Origin: Candidatus Aminicenantota bacterium
GTDB taxonomy: Bacteria; Acidobacteriota; Aminicenantia; Aminicenantales; Aminicenantaceae
Direction: 5' to 3'
NCBI GenBank assembly: GCA_013139435.1
Contig: WTAW01000272.1
Span: 1 to 7,376 of the forward strand
Length of the DNA: 7,376 nucleotides
The stretch's first letter is position 1. Every line of letters starts with the position of its first letter. This document shows positions 4,989 through 7,376 of this stretch, piece by piece. The notes under the pieces are model-generated. The model saw nothing but the letters and a program-made list of their open reading frames with translations, searched no databases and was not told the DNA's origin. A program made the position numbers and the translations under genes.

Positions 4989-7170
4989 AAGAGTGGCGCA
5001 ACCAAAGAAAAAATTCCGTCTCAGCTTATCGACAAGTATATTCCTGGGTTTGATTTTGGGGATCATGTGCGGGATTTTTTTCGGAGAGGACTGCTCTTTT
5101 TTAGCTCCCCTGGGAGATGTGTTCCTCGGACTCATGAAGATGTCGATTATGCCTTATATCATGGTGTCGCTAATTGTAGGTATAGGGTCTCTCTCGAAAG
5201 AACAGGCAAAACTACTCCTGGCGAAAGGAGGATTGTGGTTCGTTTTACTCATAACAATTAGCATCGCCGTTATTCTGCTCATACCGCTCTCTTTTCCCAC
5301 GTTAACAACAGCATCGTTTTTCAGCAAAAGCATGCTCCAGCCAAGGGAAGGCGTCGACTTTATCCGGCTATTCATTCCCTCCAATCCTTTCCAATCTCTA
5401 GTGAATAGTTTTATTCCCGCGATAGTTCTTTTCAGCATTGCGATCGGTGTAGCCCTTATGGGCCTCAAAAACAAACAGAACTTGATACAACCGCTCGCCA
5501 CTCTAAGTCAAGCCCTCACAAAAATTGCCAAATTTGTCATCAAACTGGCTCCATTGGGCATTTTCGGCATAGCTGCGAGCGCTGCGGGCACTGTGACACT
5601 GGAAGAGTTGGGCCGTCTTCAAGCCTATTTCTTGAGCTTCATTGTGACAGCCATTCTTCTTGTTTTCTGGATCTTGCCCACAGTCGTCACTACATTTACG
5701 CCTTTTTCGTACAGAGATGTGCTCAAATTTTACAAGGATGCCCTCATCACCGCTTTTGCCACAGACAGCCTGTTTATTGTTTTGCCTCTTTTGATAGAGA
5801 ACAGCAAAGAGCTGTTTAAAAAGTACAAGATGAAGGATGAAGAATCGGCTTTCGTTTCGGATATCGTTATTCCCATATCTTTCAATTTCCCTCTCATTGG
5901 GAGGCTAATGTCCCTACTTTTCGTTTTTTTTACGGCTTGGTTCTACGGATCGCCCATACCAGTCATGGAATATCCTAAGCTTGTGGTGGCTGGTTTCGTC
6001 AGCCTTTTCAGCAAAACGTATATTGCGCTGCCATTTTTGCTCGATATTCTCCATATCCCAACTGATATCTTTGAGCTTTATCATTTGACCCAGATCCTGA
6101 ACGGCCGGTTCGCGACGCTAGTGTCCACCGTCCATCTTCTGGTTTTAACCATCCTTGTCATGGCCGCCATTCAGAAGGTTATATCCTTTAGGCCAAAAAA
6201 GTTTGTCTTGAATGTCGGAATGTCATTGGCCTTAGTTGCCCTGAGTATTATCGGCATAAGATCTTTTCTCGGCTACTCATTGAACGATGAATACACCAAA
6301 GATAAAGTGATCGCCAGCATGCAACTTCTGGAAAAACACGCGCAAACCATTGTACACACCTCGGTGCCCACCTCCCAACCTGAATCCTTGGCCGGACAGT
6401 CGGCCCTCGATCGCATTCGTGCAAACGGTGTTATCCGTGTGGGATATTCAAAAGGTTGGATTCCCTTTTCTTACTTCAACCAGAATGACGAGCTCGTAGG
6501 GTTTGATGTTGAAATGGCTCATATACTGGCCAAAGAGTTGAATGTCGACCTGGAATTTATCCCTACTGACTTTGAAACCGTAGACGAGCAGCTCAACAGC
6601 GGCATTGTAGATATCATCATGGCCGGAGTCCCGAAAACTACCAGATTTATGAAACGATTGAGGTTCTCGGACTCTTACCTGGATTTGACACTTGCCATCG
6701 CTGTTGAAGACCATCGCCGAAGAGAATTTCAAAGTATAGAGAAAATTCAGAGAATGCGCGATTTGAAGATCGGAATTCCTTTTGGAGACCGATATTACAA
6801 TGAAAAGCTCAAACGAATCCTTCCGTCTGCAGAAATCGTTATCCTTGATTCAGTCGAGGAATTCTTCCAAGAAAAACGAAATGACCTGGATGCTCTCATT
6901 GTTAGCGCGGAAGGCGGATCTGCGTGGACATTAATTTATCCCCAGTATCAGATCGTTATTCCTGAATCCGTTGACTATGTTCAGCCAGTGGGTTACCCAA
7001 TACCCAAGGGAGATCCGGATCTAGTGAACTTTATCAATGGATGGTTAGAATTCAAGAAAAAAGATGGAACGATCGATAGGCTTTATAACTATTGGATCTT
7101 GGGTATCGGAGCGGAAGACAAGGGCCATCGCTGGTCAATTATCCGGGATGTGCTTCATTGGGTCGATTAG
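4945..7170 (+). CDS. SDF-type symporter fused to periplasmic solute-binding domain
   Basis: This fusion membrane protein has 741 residues from the ATG at 4945. Residues about 24-410 resemble the sodium/dicarboxylate symporter family (glutamate-transporter homologues): TM1 SIFLGLILGIMCGIFFG, then ALITAFATDSLFIVLP (266-281) where hairpin 1 with its Ser-rich motif would lie, FNFPLIGRLM (313-322) in place of NMDGT, and LNGRFATLVSTVH (385-397) in TM8. The usual sodium- and substrate-binding residues are largely replaced, so the substrate is unknown. An extra hydrophobic helix (420-442) follows. Residues about 485-715 are a family 3 solute-binding (PBP-like) domain: ANGVIRVGYSKGWIPFSY, GFDVEMA (519-525), then RFMKRLRFSDSYLDL, the usual amino-acid or organic-acid binder pattern. 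The ATG overlaps gene 3 by 44 nt; GTG at 4993, 4 nt after the gene 3 stop, is a serious alternative (725 residues), and neither has a clear ribosome site. Co-translation with gene 3 is likely. Confidence 0.88.
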   Translation: MRDQGFISGSDLDSKRVAQPKKKFRLSLSTSIFLGLILGIMCGIFFGEDCSFLAPLGDVFLGLMKMSIMPYIMVSLIVGIGSLSKEQAKLLLAKGGLWFVLLITISIAVILLIPLSFPTLTTASFFSKSMLQPREGVDFIRLFIPSNPFQSLVNSFIPAIVLFSIAIGVALMGLKNKQNLIQPLATLSQALTKIAKFVIKLAPLGIFGIAASAAGTVTLEELGRLQAYFLSFIVTAILLVFWILPTVVTTFTPFSYRDVLKFYKDALITAFATDSLFIVLPLLIENSKELFKKYKMKDEESAFVSDIVIPISFNFPLIGRLMSLLFVFFTAWFYGSPIPVMEYPKLVVAGFVSLFSKTYIALPFLLDILHIPTDIFELYHLTQILNGRFATLVSTVHLLVLTILVMAAIQKVISFRPKKFVLNVGMSLALVALSIIGIRSFLGYSLNDEYTKDKVIASMQLLEKHAQTIVHTSVPTSQPESLAGQSALDRIRANGVIRVGYSKGWIPFSYFNQNDELVGFDVEMAHILAKELNVDLEFIPTDFETVDEQLNSGIVDIIMAGVPKTTRFMKRLRFSDSYLDLTLAIAVEDHRRREFQSIEKIQRMRDLKIGIPFGDRYYNEKLKRILPSAEIVILDSVEEFFQEKRNDLDALIVSAEGGSAWTLIYPQYQIVIPESVDYVQPVGYPIPKGDPDLVNFINGWLEFKKKDGTIDRLYNYWILGIGAEDKGHRWSIIRDVLHWVD

Positions 7171-7309
7171 TCTTATTTTTGAATAAGTGAAAAACTATAA
7201 TATGGACGTCAGCTGTAATCTATCCTGCTTTAACTGGCTTTTTGAGGGTCGATTCAGGGAATCATTTTCTTATAGATTATCGCCGTCAAATCAATTCCGG
7301 AGAATATCA

Positions 7310-7366
7310 GTTTTCCCATATACCACTAAGGTGTTATTGCGCTTTTCTTCCACCGTACGTATATTT
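7310..7366 (+). repeat. dispersed repeat, copy 2
   Basis: This is the same element as 304-360, in direct orientation, with 46 of 57 positions matching and no gaps. It lies 140 nt after the stop of gene 4. Here it runs straight into TTCAATTTGGAT at the window edge, which resembles the start of the leader seen before genes 2 and 3. The remaining sequence in 7171-7376 shows no gene and no convincing terminator. Confidence 0.7.
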
Positions 7367-7376
7367 CAATTTGGAT

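Noticed and set aside
7172..7187. CTTATT-TTTG-AATAAG hairpin right after gene 4, as a terminator
   Set aside because: The stem is 6 bp and almost all A-T, and no T-run follows.
7196..7201. Perfect TATAAT downstream of gene 4, as a promoter
   Set aside because: No -35-like sequence lies 16-18 nt upstream, and the surroundings are A/T-rich enough for a chance match.

Overview
The window holds four plus-strand genes from a diderm (Gram-negative-type) bacterium of intermediate base composition. The diderm assignment rests on three exported or envelope proteins, one of them an outer-membrane beta-barrel of the Omp85/BamA superfamily ending in Phe. No lineage marker is present. The first gene resembles small exported proteins I associate with Acidobacteriota- and Aminicenantes-like genomes, but that is only a weak hint. 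No tRNA, rRNA, CRISPR, transposase or phage gene was seen.

Layout. Positions 1-471 are non-coding and contain a small dyad, one copy of a dispersed repeat and a strong Shine-Dalgarno sequence. Gene 1 (472-1197) is a secreted glycine-zipper protein of unknown function. Gene 2 (1382-2332) is a class I-like polyphosphate kinase 2 (PPK2) with an extreme lysine-rich N-terminal tail. Gene 3 (2427-4988) is a large outer-membrane protein: signal peptide, a kinase-like region with a Fam20C-style D-W-D-R-H loop, a short beta-repeat segment and a C-terminal Omp85-type barrel. Gene 4 (about 4945-7170) is a fusion of a divergent sodium/dicarboxylate symporter-like membrane domain (SDF family) with a periplasmic family 3 solute-binding domain. 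Positions 7171-7376 are non-coding and end in a second copy of the dispersed repeat.

Relations between genes. Genes 3 and 4 overlap or abut and are probably co-transcribed. Gene 2 lies 94 nt before gene 3. Genes 2 and 3 are each preceded by the same 42-nt leader, aligned without gaps up to the ATG, which points to shared expression control and fixes the start of gene 3. Gene 1 has its own strong ribosome site and a different upstream region. A link between polyphosphate metabolism (gene 2), a possible envelope kinase (gene 3) and solute sensing or uptake (gene 4) is conceivable, but it rests on proximity alone.

Most worth a second look: the Fam20C-like catalytic signature joined to an outer-membrane barrel, the SDF-SBP fusion whose extra membrane helix would put the binding domain in the periplasm, the duplicated leader, and the 57-bp direct repeat found on both sides of the four genes.
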